Assembly: GCA_946811185.2 (NCBI GenBank)
Contig: OX328105.1
Span: forward strand, 44,392,845 to 44,456,844
Source: Hippopus hippopus
Taxonomy: Eukaryota; Mollusca; Bivalvia; Cardiida; Cardiidae
Direction: 5' to 3'
Length of the DNA stretch: 64,000 bases
Below, in pieces: positions 62,573 to 64,000 of this stretch. Each line of letters starts with the position of its first letter. The stretch's first letter is position 1. A program made the translations under genes and the position numbers. The notes under the pieces were generated by a model. It did not search any database. It was not told where the DNA came from and saw only the letters and a list, made by a program, of their open reading frames with translations.

Positions 62573-64000
62573 TTGGGGTTCATACGAAAATTTTAGGGTC
62601 ACTTTTTTAAATGCCTTATTTATGCTACTTTAATGTACATTTTTGGACCTTTCTCTGACTCCGCCGACTCGGAACCGAAACTTACTCTAACAAGACTAGG
62701 ATTTTTATTACATTAGTTGATTATTGTTTAGCTCTACTGGCTGAAAGCCAGCAGAGCTTATGTCATGACATGGTTTCCGTCAATTGTCCATCCGTCTGTC
62801 CATCTGTTAGTCTTTTTCTTGTATACGCGATAAAGTGTGGCAAGAAATTGACCTTCCTACAGTTATTCCTAGGTATTTATAAGTAAACAGAGCTTCAAAT
62901 GCATGACTGTCAGAAAGTAGCCAGTAGGTAGCACTCCTTCCTCAGAAATGTTTTTCTTTCTTTTGTGCAGTACGGGCAGATATTCTAAGGAAATTCAGTT
63001 TCAGACACTGGGTGCCTTATCATATACTCTCAATATGAATAATCTTGGCCTACAAAAACCGCTATCTCCGTATATATTTCATAAAGCATCTAGAATAAAC
63101 AGGCTGCACGTGTTTAAAGTGGGGCAACAAATCGAAGTTCGTATAGTTATTTTGTACCTGGTTAATTCTGTACCTAGTTGTTTACCAGTAAACAAAGATT
63201 CAAATGTGTGACTGTCAGAAAAGAGCCAGTAGGCAGCAATAAGTCTTCTGTAATGCTTTTCTTTTTGTACACTACGGCTAGATATTCTAAAAAAATTCCG
63301 TTTCTGACAATGGGCAACGTATCATTATCTCTCAATATAAATAATCATGGCGTATGAAATCTTCTCTCTCTGCATATACAAACCTTATTTTGCCCCTTGG
63401 TTTTCATTACAACATCGTGGTGTGCATTATAAACTATTCTTTCCATTGAAATGGTCTTTTTTGGTTGCATCAGAAACAACAAAAACGACAAATTTTGGTG
63501 TGTAGGAAAGAAAATCATAGAGTCAAAAACGCAAGAAATACGCTCTGGACCAAACACTGCGTTCAGTGGCATGAGTGGTATGGAGTGGGCACTTTGATAA
63601 ACAATTCCTGGTCATAGTTTACCATTGGGTTCATGTAACACCCTTACCGACGGTAAGGTGTTTCATACCTCTTGTGTCAAAGGTTTGATTGGCATATAGG
63701 TGAATGCAGGTCTGGGAATAAGTGAACCGATAATGTGAGGTGAGAAAATGTTCAGCAGAAATGATCTACACAAAGTCTTTACATTTATTTGTATAATTTA
63801 CACGTTGCCAAGACCCACAAAATCAAGAGCCTTTGTGGAAAGTACACTTTTTTCTGAACAGGAAAGTCCAATTCGATACTACAAACTTGCTATGGGTCAA
63901 TATATAACCTTTGGTCACTTGAAAAATGATAACATTCAAAAGGTTGTCATAATCAAACCCTGTCCAGTGTTAATTCCAAGGAATAGGCTAGCAATATTGT
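62573..64000 (+). repeat. Second hybrid B/A monomer, truncated by the window end
   Basis: Starts as B with the empty insertion site, CAATTGTCCATCC, TTATTCCTAGG and TTTTGTGCAG (G at 62965). It then has A alleles from GGGTGCC (T at 63013) to the end. The A part shares private alleles with A of unit 12 (AAAACGACAAATTTTGG, GACGGTAAGG, GTGAACCGAT, CACAAAATCAAG), which identifies its source. The breakpoint differs from that of the hybrid at 45 kb. Confidence 0.85.

Larger units (their letters stand above)
1..64000. repeat. Higher-order tandem array of ~5.2 kb units (macrosatellite-like)
   Basis: The whole window is one direct tandem array. Landmarks such as the GGGGGTCATACG junction, the transposon left end and the hairpin recur at a constant 5215 bp through units 2-8, with 5214, 5213 and 5212 bp for units 1, 10 and 11 and 7115 bp for unit 9. 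Each unit is monomer A (about 1.9 kb plus a 1.4 kb transposon) followed by monomer B (about 1.9 kb, no transposon). Unit-to-unit differences in the core are scattered single bases. The array runs off both ends, so its true size and flanks are unknown. Neighbouring units being this similar points to unequal exchange or gene conversion. An assembly that mis-sized the array would look the same. Confidence 0.96.
59260..64000 (+). repeat. Array unit 12, cut by the window end (A 59260-62572, hybrid B/A from 62573)
   Basis: Right-flank unit. A carries the B-like hairpin allele GAAACCCAG near 60836, TTCAACC near 62183 in place of TTTAACC (extending the 112-codon frame to 117), and AACCGATAATG near 61826. 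The second monomer changes from B to A alleles partway and runs off the window. Confidence 0.94.

Noticed and set aside
1..64000. Bacterial or phage origin, CRISPR array, operons
   Set aside because: Unit length of kilobases, no spacers, no ribosome binding sites or operon structure, and a TA-duplicating Tc1 element.
1..64000. Ribosomal DNA or histone gene cluster
   Set aside because: The repeat length of about 5 kb suggested it, but no rRNA-like or histone-like sequence is present.

Overview
The window is a head-to-tail tandem array with no single-copy sequence at either edge. Eleven complete units and one truncated unit of about 5.2 kb follow one another (starts at 1, 5215, 10430, 15645, 20860, 26075, 31290, 36505, 41720, 48835, 54048 and 59260). 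The spacing is exactly 5215 bp across the core. One unit is 7115 bp because it carries an extra 1.9 kb monomer. The sequence is AT-rich, shows no bacterial gene organisation, and contains a Tc1-family transposon with TA target duplications, so it is eukaryotic and almost certainly metazoan. A hairpin followed by tandem GTCTGTCCATCC in every monomer resembles a dispersed repeat I associate with molluscan genomes; this is a tentative placement from memory.

Each unit has a nested, higher-order structure. The base monomer is about 1.9 kb and occurs twice per unit, as A and B, which differ by several per cent by eye. Monomer A is interrupted by a 1.4 kb Tc1-like (DD34E) element with imperfect 28-bp terminal inverted repeats and a TA duplication. 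Monomer B carries the same site uninterrupted. The history I infer is: monomer duplication, one Tc1 insertion into one monomer, then amplification of the filled+empty dimer. The element copies did not arise by repeated transposition, because all 12 sit at the same nucleotide in the same flanks.

All 12 transposase genes are broken. The first (269-1276) is nearly complete, with HTH and all three catalytic residues intact, but has a TAA at codon 293. Units 2-10 share that TAA plus a TGA at codon 41 and a +1 frameshift near codon 116. Units 11-12 lack the frameshift but have a TAG at codon 164, and unit 12 also has a 2-bp deletion. The edge units keep older states, while the core is nearly uniform.

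The 1.9 kb monomer has no recognisable gene. It holds two exon-like blocks about 300 bp apart, each preceded by a pyrimidine tract and CAG, an internal direct duplication of about 180 bp, and a 112-codon open frame that is closed in B. Two A/B hybrid monomers (45036-46935 and 62573-64000) record separate out-of-register exchanges. I see no tRNA, rRNA, CRISPR array or intact cellular gene.
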